Source of the DNA: Antedon mediterranea
Lineage: Eukaryota; Echinodermata; Crinoidea; Comatulida; Antedonidae
Direction of reading: 5' to 3'
NCBI RefSeq assembly: GCF_964355755.1
Contig: NC_092676.1
Span: 1,658,288-1,722,287, forward strand
DNA length: 64,000 nucleotides
The notes below the pieces were generated by a model. The model was not told the DNA's origin. It did no database searches and saw only the letters and a list, made by a program, of their open reading frames with translations. Positions within the stretch are counted from its first letter, which is position 1. Each line of letters opens with the position of its first letter. The translations under genes and the position numbers were made by a program. Below, in pieces: positions 11,301 through 19,950 of this stretch.

Positions 11301-13870
11301 TTCGCTCCTAAGACGATTGATTGTATGTCCCTTAGCAGACAGCATTCGTTTGGTAACTTCGTTGACATTACGTGGAGTAACGTTACCCGCAATGCTATTA
11401 GGACGCCCTTTGTTGCTACCTTTTTTAGTATTCCGTTTCGCTGCAAAATAATTACAAATTATTTAGTAAACACAATCAAAAGTAATATTGGTAAGTTTCA
11501 TTTTATTCATTTATTTTGAAAACAAACTGGAACCAAAGCAGTGAATTGATTTTCCCTACAACAAGCAGCAAATATGGTCTCTTGCAGAGAGATTCAGTAA
11601 GGTAAATGTTTTTTTTTTAAATTTATTTATTTCAACAATATTTTATGAGGGTGGTCCATCCAGCATCAGCTGATCATTAGGGACCCTCAAACAATACAAA
11701 CAGTAAATACAAAATAAACTATAAAAACACAAAATTAACAAAGATATAAAAAATAAATATATATAAATATAAATATAATTCGTGGTAAAATTAACACAGA
11801 TCATGAAAGCGAAAATGCTCGATACAAAATGTAGAGCTAAATAGAAATAAAAAAATTATCATTTATTCCTATATATATAAATATACAGTAGGCCAACAAT
11901 GAAAGAAGGATAAAAAGAAATAAAATCAGAGAGAGAGAAACAGGTGTTTTTTCAAAAGAGATTTAAAGGAGAAGAAATTGTAAGAGTTACGAATGCTTAA
12001 AGGTAGAGAATTAAAGAAAGAAGGAGCATTGAAAATGAAAATAAAATAATAATGAAAATAATAATTATTAACAAACAATAATAAATAACAATATTCATAG
12101 AACTAAAATGTTGATACTGTAAAAGCAAAACTATATTCAAATTACTATGTATACAATCATATTAATTTTGTTAATAAACAAAAAATAATAGATAACAGTA
12201 TTGAGTTACGACAGTATTAATAATTAAAAATGCATTTAAAATAAATTCCTATTCTTAAATGTAAGCTGTTCTTTTGTGATTTTATTTAGTTAGAATTGTT
12301 TGCACATGGACTAGTCAATTTAATTTATTGATTGACACAATATCATTACTAAGTTTTAATTATACTGTATATCCTTTGATTTATTCAATTCCATTGGTTA
12401 ACATAATGTAATACTTGATATGCATTTTGTGAGAAGAGTAATTAATTAATGGCTGTGATAAAATGATGGTACTTAATTTGTGACTAGATGTCAACTAAGC
12501 ACTTACAGCAAAGCTGGTAAACAATGGAGTGTTGCTAAGCTAATGTTTACATGTCTGTTTGATAAATATAACAAGATAACAAAGTGGCAAAGCTGAAAAT
12601 GTATGATAGCTCCTCAAACGACAACTTAAGGTTATGATGGCTCTTCCAAGCCACTTTCAACTGGTATAAGCATTGAGGAATAACTCCTAGTGAAGTTAAG
12701 TATGGGGGTTGATGTGTTTCATTGTGCATTATACTGTAGTGTGACAACATTTTAAAAAATGTAATAGAAAATATATGGCAAGTATCAATCATCTTATGGG
12801 AATAAAGCCCTGTCTACACTATCAAACTTTATGTGACAAAAAAATGTGATGTGCCTATATATGGATATGATGATGTCATATTACTACCATATTTAAGCAT
12901 ATCACTACCATATTTGGGCACATCACACTTTTTTGTCAAACTAGTTTGATATTGTTGACAGATCTTTACAGTAGTTTTATAAATAAAACAATAAAAATAG
13001 ATGAAATGTTAATGGAAATGATGGAAAGAAATAATAACAAAAACACAAAATATACTCAAAATGACAAATGGAATGAAAAACATGCAAAATAAACAGAATA
13101 ATTACCATGAATATCAACCAATCAGATGAAATGTCACAAAAGAAACAAACATTCCCAGGATAAAAAAAAAATGACAATTTTAGTTTTGAAAAATAATCAT
13201 AATCTTCATGAATAAAGCAATATCAAAATCTGGAATTTTAATGTATTTAAAAAAAAAAGATATTTGAATATTTATAATCAAACGTGTTTGATCTGTAGCT
13301 GTTTTCAATTTTAATTCTTTATATTTTTCATGATATGCTTTAAAAAACCCTATATAAAATATGTGATGTGAATAAAAATATAACAATCAATAGTTTACCT
13401 GTACTATATGTTTTGCGTGCCTTGCCATAGCCACTGCTTGTGACGTTGGAGCTCCGACTATATCTACTATCCCGGCTATATCTACTATCCTGGCTATAGC
13501 CACTATTTGTACGTTTACTCGTAGTCGCTTTACTCTTCTTCCCTACTGTCTTACTTTTACCATATATGGATGCAGGCCGAGAGTCTTGTGCTGAATCTTC
13601 CGAATCAAAAGAGTCCGAGTAATTATCCGGGGATGGTGATCGTGACCTTGATGGTGACCTACTCCCCGATCTTGACCTTGAGTAGTAATTGCGGGATCCT
13701 TTCTTTTTAGACATGTTGTTTGGAGAGTGAATGGGAGAGTTTATTAAAGTCTTTTCTCTTGTTACTGGCGATGAAATAGTTTTATATTCTCCTTTTAATA
13801 CAGCAGGCGAGTCGTCATGGGTATCAATATCAAAGAATGAATCTGCCCCTTCATAATTTGTCATCTTCAT
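5358..13870 (-). CDS. LCA5: Lebercilin-family ciliary coiled-coil protein, eight coding exons
   Basis: Coding exons in transcript order are 13870-13399, 11440-10935, 10681-10544, 10229-9687, 8022-7651, 7342-7321, 6878-6540 and 5977-5358. Phases join cleanly to 1003 residues; human lebercilin has about 700. Lebercilin sits at the ciliary base and axoneme and binds intraflagellar transport machinery. Residues 1-157 are Ser/Arg-rich and disordered. About 165-372 is the conserved lebercilin coiled coil (KRMLSAKGHTINRL, KDRDRMKDKQLKE, GDKHLLERDSL), followed by KELDIRNIYSHRV in exon 4. Then come a long basic/acidic helix, a Gln-rich repeat (exon 5) and the family C-terminal block ELLAKMREIDQ with NLHNGRPSHG in exon 8. 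An in-frame TAG directly precedes the ATG at 13870, fixing the start. A splice acceptor lies just upstream (about 13882), so there is at least one 5'UTR exon. Exon 6 is only 22 nt. Confidence 0.92.
6135..6291. mobile_element. MITE family A, copy 1 (LCA5 intron)
   Basis: Inverted ends of about 23 bp (CTGTCTACACTATCAAAC on the left, complement on the right) surround a diverged centre with repeated CCATATTTGGGCA-like words. A further 20-bp scrap of the right end follows at 6300-6319. Other copies show a TA target duplication, so a Tc1/mariner-type origin is likely. Confidence 0.8.
6938..7050. mobile_element. MITE family A, copy 2 (LCA5 intron)
   Basis: Starts AAGCTCTGTCTACACTATC and ends with its inverted form, GATAGTGTAGGCAGAGCTT. 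It is flanked by TA on both sides (6936-6937 and 7051-7052), the expected Tc1/mariner-type target duplication. Short internally deleted form. Confidence 0.85.
7774..7978 (-). repeat. In-frame coding repeat in LCA5 exon 5
   Basis: Three copies of a 66-69-bp unit within the exon at 8022-7651. Each encodes about 22 residues with the pattern LALNAQSMAQPPQQSLKV. Two copies are almost identical and the third (7774-7843) is diverged. The unit length keeps frame, so copy number could vary between alleles without breaking the protein. Confidence 0.85.
8191..8336. mobile_element. MITE family B, 146 bp, TAA target site
   Basis: Perfect inverted ends of about 24 bp (AGCTTGGTTCCCACTAGGAC...). TAA flanks both sides (8188-8190 and 8337-8339), as in PIF/Harbinger-type MITEs. 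Located in an LCA5 intron. Confidence 0.85.
8600..8924. mobile_element. MITE family C, 325 bp, TAA target site
   Basis: Inverted ends of about 40 bp beginning AGGCCCATTTACACTAGGGC with few mismatches. TAA lies on both sides (8597-8599 and 8925-8927). An inner inverted pair around AATGACGTCATGAT is also visible. PIF/Harbinger-like by target site; in an LCA5 intron. Confidence 0.85.
10335..10472. mobile_element. MITE family A, copy 3 (LCA5 intron)
   Basis: Same termini as the family A copies at 6135 and 6938. TA duplication at 10333-10334 and 10473-10474. Confidence 0.85.
11606..12030 (-). mobile_element. LINE 3' fragment (RT C-terminal tail plus 3'UTR)
   Basis: On the - strand, 12027 to about 11940 reads APSFFNSLPLSIRNS, then FKSLLKKHLF and a stop. 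This is the typical last segment of CR1/jockey-type non-LTR retrotransposon polyproteins. An A/T-rich 3' end with a GGGTGGTCCATCCAGCATCAG-region hairpin follows, ending near 11606. 5'-truncated copy inside the first large LCA5 intron. Confidence 0.75.
12805..12966. mobile_element. MITE family A, copy 4 (LCA5 intron)
   Basis: Termini AAGCCCTGTCTACAC and inverted form. TA at 12803-12804 and 12967-12968. The internal CCATATTTGGGCA-like words are duplicated. Confidence 0.85.
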
Positions 13871-14381
13871 CTAACCTTTCTACAGAAAAAAAAAACCGAT
13901 GAAAAACAAAAATGAAATATTTAATTTAAATATAGAAAATAATAATAGGCTAATGCAAATATTATCTAGCCCCTAGTAGGCCTATCTATCATGTCATTGG
14001 CTGGCCACATGAGTACTGTCAGTGTCACTGTCTTCAACTACCTAGCTAGGCCGGATACCCCCTTTAGTTGGCTCGACTACGGCTTCTAGGTCTATACACA
14101 TCCGTCCATCATTTAAATTTTAAGTGATAGTCTAGCTAGGCCTAGTAGGCTAGGCCTAGCTAGCCTAAAGTAAACTCTCTACTATCCATCTATCTACCTA
14201 GGCCTAAAACAGTAACACTCTAACAACTACTAGGCCTACTAAAACTATCCTTAGTTAGGCCTCTCTAGTCTAGGCCTAGGCTTATTGTAATTTTATAAAA
14301 ACTAAAAAAACCTTAGATTTCATATGAAGCTTCCTATTCTTATTCATCAATCAGTGTTTTTTACACATTGTCCATTGTTTA
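13871..14381. other. LCA5 5'UTR/promoter side
   Basis: Contains the splice acceptor of the first coding exon (about 13882) and a block rich in TAGGCCTAG-type words (about 14040-14290). The 5'UTR exon border was not resolved. Confidence 0.4.
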
Positions 14382-14395
14382 CTTGCTATGGTGAT
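14382..14395 (-). promoter_or_regulatory. X-box-like (RFX) site upstream of LCA5
   Basis: On the - strand this reads ATCACCATAGCAAG, against the RFX X-box consensus GTNRCC-N(0-3)-RGYAAC: two mismatches, at the first and last positions. RFX factors drive many ciliary genes. The site lies about 510 bp upstream of the LCA5 ATG on the coding strand, where a ciliary promoter is expected. Candidate by eye only. Confidence 0.4.
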
Positions 14396-14445
14396 CGTTG
14401 TTTATTATGCGGCCATGAAAAAAATGTGAGGCGAAGGCGAGCGTA

Positions 14446-14516
14446 TGACGTCATTTATAGAGGGCGTCATCAAAATAAATAATTTATTTTGATGACGCCC
14501 TCTATAAATGACGTCA
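14446..14516. repeat. Perfect 35-bp-arm hairpin with terminal CRE sites
   Basis: The arms 14446-14480 and 14482-14516 are exact complements with a single-base loop. Each outer end is TGACGTCA, the full CRE/ATF palindrome. It could be a tiny foldback element or a protein-binding dyad near the LCA5 promoter. Confidence 0.85.
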
Positions 14517-14740
14517 ATTATTGCATTAGTACCATAATAATAATAAAATGTTATAAAGAGATTTTGATGTTTATTGTGTGATAGTTTTCGTTGGACGCCG
14601 CTGATACAAAACAAAAAATTAATTACAGTATTTCCAGAAACAACATTGCAGCAGAAACTGTGTTTTTAACTAACGATTCTCATTTTTATTTACAAATTAC
14701 ATTTATATGTGACCCCTTTTTTCTTTCAATCAATCAATCA

Positions 14741-15131
14741 GACAGAAATAAATTATAGGTAAATTTAAATGTTCACTTTTAATATAAACAGTAATTCAAT
14801 AATGCACACAGTACTATAATTGGTAACTGTGTAAGCTATTCATTTATGTTGTAATGTGAAAACCAGGCAACAGTAAATCGTTCGATTTATATAGCGCCAT
14901 TCCAACATTCATTGCTCATGGCGCTGTAGAAAAAATCAGAAAATAAAACATCAATTTAATATACTATCTAATTCTAGAATAACATAATGACGGAGACTAA
15001 ATTGCCTGGTTTTCACATTACAACATAAATGAATAGCCTACACAGTTACCAATTATAGTACTGTGTGCATTATTGAATTACTGTTTATATTAAAAGTGAA
15101 CATTTAAATTTACCTATAATTTATTTCTGTC
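14741..15131. repeat. 130-bp inverted repeat with 131-bp spacer
   Basis: The arms 14741-14870 and 15002-15131 match with about one mismatch. The spacer holds ATTTATATAGCGCCATTCC and the nearby inverted ATGGCGCTGTAGA words, common in marine invertebrate repeats. The near-perfect arms imply recent origin (foldback element or inverted duplication). Confidence 0.85.
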
Positions 15132-15332
15132 GGTTTACTGTTCTATCAGTGGCAAAATTCTCCTGTAAAAAAAAAGAAATTTAAATCCAATATAATAGGT
15201 ATGCACTGTTTATACAGCCAACCTTTATATATTTATATTTTTTTTAAAGTGAGAAAATCATATTTTTACTCTCTCAAACTAGATGCTTCACGTCTATTGG
15301 CTTATATAAATTTATTTGACATTGTTTTGTTA

Positions 15333-15548
15333 AGGCCAATTCAGACAGCGTCATACGACGAGTCCCGACGACTCATCTCGTCAGGAGAAAGTTAAACATT
15401 CTCATAAACAGTTCGAGTCCCGATGACCTAAAAACTACGCCCGACGCTATCTCAAGACGACTCGTCTCGTCGGGATTCAACTCTCAGACAGCACCGACGA
15501 GCCAATACGTTTCGTCGGGCCTCGTCGTACGACGCTGTCTTTTTCGAG
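15333..15548. mobile_element. MITE-like element with CAGACAGCGTC ends
   Basis: Imperfect inverted ends of about 20 bp: CAGACAGCGTCATACGACGA on the left and the complement of AGACAGCGTCGTACGACGAG on the right. The interior is full of GTCGGGACTCGTC-like words. No clean target duplication seen. Confidence 0.6.
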
Positions 15549-16320
15549 TCTTTATAGTGTTATTTTTATTCCAAAGTTCTTCTTCTTCTTCATGTATCAT
15601 GTTCTTCAAGAACATTGGCGGTTTGGTTATGGCTTTCCAAATAGTCCGGGTTCTCAGCGACTCTGAAAACTTCTTCAACGTTCAGTTCTTTTGCAATCCT
15701 TTCTATAAACATAGCTCTTTTTGATTTCCTTCCTTCGATCTTCCTGTACCGTATTTAAAACACTTTACTTGAACTTTCTGTATGTGCACGTAAATCCGGA
15801 TACTGCAGTTTTTAATAACTTTACATTGCTAATTATAAAAACACAAATACACAGGTATCTGTACCGAATTACATCCTTTTGTTGCAATAATATCTATTTC
15901 ACTGTTTTTCTTTCTAAAGCAAGATAGTACATTCACACTCATGTTCCGTTTCCCATTACCTTATTCGAATAATAAACGCCCCGCTTTGATAGAACATCTC
16001 ATTTTGAATAAACGCCCTGCTTGAATAAAAATCGAAATAACGATGTCCTCAGCATTGTCTGTTAGTTTATATGTTTTAGTTCAAAAGTTGTGAATATTTT
16101 TACAACGTAAACATAATATGTTCATACTCATCTTCAATATTACATCGCGTTCAAAGTGGTGATTCAGTGAATTTCCATGAATACACAGATTTTCGTACGT
16201 AGAGATTAATTAATAATGCAGGAATTTAAAAGTAGCTAAATAACCAAACTTTATTCCAACACATTTTTTAACAATAAATAGGCCTATATTTCCCATTTTT
16301 CTTAATGTTAGGCTTAATAG
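15549..16320. other. Intergenic, nothing recognised
   Basis: AT-rich sequence between the repeat cluster and the SINE. No coding stretch, RNA gene or repeat that I can support. Confidence 0.4.
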
Positions 16321-16435
16321 TGGAGCTGTAACTTGGTGGTTAACGTGCTTGCCTTCCAATCCCAAGGTCCGGGTTCAATCCTGACCAGCTAATGCCAGGG
16401 TTGTGACTCTTTCAACTCCACCCCCTAAGTCTCAA
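16321..16435 (+). mobile_element. tRNA-derived SINE, copy 1
   Basis: The head has an A box (TAACTTGGTGGTTAACG) and a B box (GGTTCAATCC) with tRNA spacing. It is followed by a non-tRNA body with a CAACTCCACCCCCTAAG word shared with the copy at 31756. Confidence 0.75.
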
Positions 16436-16446
16436 GTGAGGCCCTC

Positions 16447-17140
16447 TGTGACATAATATCCTCCCTCTGTTTTAATAAGTTCTGAATCGATATTTATCAT
16501 TATTTTTTTCATAATCGATCAGTTCTCAACACTATGTCAAAATATCAATAAAACTAAATTTGGTTAAATATCAGAATATCATAAACATTGGAGGGGGTTC
16601 GTTGTCACGGCATCCCCCTGTGACAGAATATCCCCCCTCTGCTTTAAGAAGTTCTATATTCATCATTATTTTTTTCATAATCGATAAGTTTTCACCACCA
16701 TGTCAAATATTTAAACAAAATAAATGTGGTTATAATATCAGAATATCATAAAAATTGGAGGGGGTTCGTTGTCACGGCATCTATCAAGTTCAACCCCATG
16801 TGACAGAATATCCTCCCTACGGTTTTAATAAGTTCTGAATCGATATTCATCCTTATTTTTTGATAATCGATCAGTTCTCAACACTATGTCAAAATATCAA
16901 TAAAAATAAATTTTGTTAAATATCAGAATATCATAAACATTGGAGGGGGTTCGTTTTCAAGGCATCTATTCAAGTTTAATCCCCCGACAGAATATCCCCA
17001 CTCTCTTTTAATAAGTTCTGAATCGATATTCATCATTATTTTTTTCATAATCGAATAAGTTTTCACCACTATGTCAAATATTTAAACAAAATAAATGTGG
17101 TTGTATATCAGAATATCATAGAAATTGGAGGTGGTGAAAA
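16447..17140. repeat. Four-copy tandem repeat of about 175-185 bp upstream of M1
   Basis: Units begin near 16447, 16620, 16800 and 16985. They share TTTTAATAAGTTCTGAATCG, TTCATAATCGATCAGTTCTC and TTGGAGGGGGTTCGTT. Related units occur upstream of M3 (about 43620-43970 and 44412-44500), so the repeat belongs to the duplicated receptor unit. Confidence 0.8.
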
Positions 17141-17395
17141 TGATGGGCGGAATTATGTAACCAATGACGTCATCTGATTGATACAGACCTCCCGCACAGG
17201 CGAGTTGGGAATCACGGGGATCAGGTTTAAGTTGGAATTTTTAGATGCCAGGCCTCTTGTTAGTAAGTAAAACCAGGTAAAAGCCTAGACTTCCTTGTAT
17301 TTAAGCAAGGAATACAATAAAATTCATAGCCTTTGACCAAATTAGAAAGTTGGATTTTCACAAACTGATCAATACACAGAAAGATTGTTATAAAG

Positions 17396-18439
17396 ATGAC
17401 TTTAAAATTGCTTATTCTGTTTGTGATGACCTGCTTGTTGATATTCAGACATGGAGGAGCTACAAGAAGTTTGATATCATTTAACCAGAAGTTTCACTAC
17501 TCATCAACAAGTAAGGTATACATTACAATCACACCAGTAATCAAACAACAGAAGGTTAATCGTTCAGGAAAATCTACACTAGTTAGATGTCCACTTTTCA
17601 TTTCGTTTGGTTCTAATCAAGGAATATACGCATGTTACTTTGATGATAATACTCAATATACTATTTATACATCGTCGGGTGTGACATATACCACATCTCA
17701 ACCAGATCTTGTAAAACTCTATTGTGACGGATTGAGAAACATCGTTGAAGGCGAGGAAGTAGACATTTCATGTGACTTGATCAGAAAAGATGACAACATA
17801 CAATATGAAGTGACAACTATTTGGGCTCAAGGAAAGCACAACATTACACAGATTCATCGTGTAGATACTAACATTACAATTATTCAGACTCTTAAAGGTT
17901 TTCATTCTGGAGAAGGGGTATTTTTTTACTGTATTTCATTTGAGAATAGCATTAATTGCTATAGATTCACTATGACAGTTTATCCCCAATTAATGGTAGA
18001 GGTCACAAGGGTATATGAAAACTCTGAAGTTGATGTGAACCAGAATTGTTTCAAGTGTTATGCAGAAGGTGGGTCTGGTAAGATAATTTATAATTGGAGT
18101 TTGAATGGAGACGAATTGCAGTATTATTTCTATGAAACTGATGAAAGATGCTTTGGTAATTTACCAGCTGGTAACTACACTGTGAAGTGTCTGGTGAGTA
18201 CTGATGTCCAGAACAGATCTGATGAGATAGCATTCACAATCAAAGATGACATGTTAAGAGATAAAATGGCAACTAGTAAAATAACCATAATCCTGGCAAC
18301 AAGTAATATCATACTGATCATTGCACTTGTGTGTGTTGTGTGTTATGACAAACTTAAGAAGAAACATGACAACACACCACAACCTGCTGTGTACTATCAA
18401 AGAAACGGGGATTCAACTCGTACGTATGAATTCTTCTGA
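17396..18439 (+). CDS. M1: short-tailed Ig-like type I membrane protein
   Basis: Single exon, 347 residues, family not recognised by name. Residues 1-22 are a signal peptide. About 26-112 is a first domain with C65, C80 and C110 and no core Trp. About 113-197 is V-Ig-like (C126, W143, YC at 178-179, extra C188). About 198-284 is a second Ig-like domain (C221, W234, C265, plus a likely second disulfide C218/C252). The transmembrane helix is about 295-316, then a basic stop-transfer segment and a tail ending TYEFF. Five N-glycosylation sequons are visible (149, 159, 233, 260, 273). It is the first gene of an alternating short/long-tail cluster and nearly identical to M5. Upstream it shares a CAAATTAGAAAGTTGGA block with M3 and M5. 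A cell-surface recognition role is an inference. Confidence 0.85.
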   Translation: MTLKLLILFVMTCLLIFRHGGATRSLISFNQKFHYSSTSKVYITITPVIKQQKVNRSGKSTLVRCPLFISFGSNQGIYACYFDDNTQYTIYTSSGVTYTTSQPDLVKLYCDGLRNIVEGEEVDISCDLIRKDDNIQYEVTTIWAQGKHNITQIHRVDTNITIIQTLKGFHSGEGVFFYCISFENSINCYRFTMTVYPQLMVEVTRVYENSEVDVNQNCFKCYAEGGSGKIIYNWSLNGDELQYYFYETDERCFGNLPAGNYTVKCLVSTDVQNRSDEIAFTIKDDMLRDKMATSKITIILATSNIILIIALVCVVCYDKLKKKHDNTPQPAVYYQRNGDSTRTYEFF

Positions 18440-19350
18440 CATTAGTTACTATACAATGGATGCACCAAAACATGGTGCAAATGCCTATGATTGATAATAG
18501 ACTGATTAAAAACAATGAGTACAGTAACAAACTGAATGTTACAATTTATATGCATTATCTATATTACAGAACAATCAGAAAGTGCTTCTTTTTTATTTCT
18601 AATAAAAAGCATGCATTTGAATACCAATTTGTGTTTACACTTTGATATCATTAATAATCAATAGAAAATGTTTATAATAACCAATTATAAAGCCCACCAT
18701 TTTGATTGTTTTGACACTCAAAAAGCATTAAACAGATAACACATGGTGTTAAATTGTTTTTAGTCGTGTGCAAACGCGACTATAGCTCACTATGTCGGTC
18801 GGTAGGTCGGTAAACACTAACTCAAATTTGCGCACGCGAATGCAGCCATGTATATGGCCTTGTTATTATTCTGTCTTGATTGATTAAAAGAAGGAACTAG
18901 ATGTCACATTGATGATCTTACTGAATACAGTAGTTCAACTTAATTATAAAACAATAACTTTAAATCTGTAAAACAGCATTGCTTAGAATGACCTGTTCTG
19001 TTCAAGAAGCACACTATATCTGCTAGTTTATTGATAATTTATAATATAAAGTTTAGTTAATAATGATATAAAACATAATGTAGTATTAAACAATACTCTG
19101 GTATTAGACTGGTCCACTCTACACTCTCTGTGCATTGTGTTAGTATAATAATGAATACACAGTGTTACATTACTTTTAATATTCTGTCTTGATTGATTAA
19201 AAGAAGGAACTAGATGCCACAGTGATGATCTTACTGAATACAAAATTTGAACTGTAAAACAGCAATAGGCCTACTTAGAATTGATGTTTGCTTCATTTGT
19301 ATGTTGACATACAATGAAGCACACTTTATCTACAACTTAATATAATCATT
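18440..19350. other. Conserved 3' flank module of M1
   Basis: Alignable along its length with the flanks after M3 (46046-46990) and M5 (51565-52509). It holds the 3'UTR, an out-of-frame remnant of a longer tail (18440-18500), AATAAA near 18600, and a CGCGACTATAGCTCACTATG word near 18776. No gene seen. Confidence 0.75.
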
Positions 19351-19950
19351 CCCAGCTAGCAATTTGACATTGGCCCGACGTCGGCAAGCGTCGGCAGACG
19401 TTGACAAAGTCGCGGGCAAATTGCCGACGTTATTACAACGTTATTACAACGTGTACTATAAGTCGTGAATTTAATGGTTGTTAACCTAACGTCCTGCCGA
19501 CGTCGTATTTACGTTGAAAAATTGACAAAAAAATGTGCCTTGCGATTACATAAATCCAACGTCAGTTTGACGTCGTTATCTTTGGTTGGCACAACGTCTG
19601 CAAACGTCAACATATTAAAGTAATTTTGACACGTCGCATCAACGTTGGCAAAACGTTGTAAAGAGTTGTCAACAATCAAACGTCGTCACAACGTTGACAA
19701 TTTGCCAATATATGACAACTTATCAAGTCGGCAAATTATTGTTGGTTTAACGTCGCCATTAGTCGTTGGTTCACCGTTAGCGAATGTCGACACACTAAAG
19801 TCATTTTCCTCACGTTGCACCGACATCGGCTAATGGTTGTAAAATTTATGTAGGCATTTTAACGTCTACCCAACGTTTGAAATTGGATACAAGACTTTAA
19901 GCATTTGGGTTGTTCATTTATGTCGATTCAACGTCAAATAAAAGTTGTTA
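19351..19950. repeat. Left subterminal CG-word region of the transposon
   Basis: Dense in ACGTTG, CGTCGG and CAACGTC words in both orientations, without a clean period. It has the same character as the right end (40030-41029), though sequence beyond the 13-bp terminus is only loosely similar. Confidence 0.7.

Noticed and set aside
18051-18233. 60-codon antisense ORF repeated at the same place in M2, M3 and M5
   Set aside because: A shadow of the conserved third Ig-like domain on the + strand; conservation follows the sense gene.
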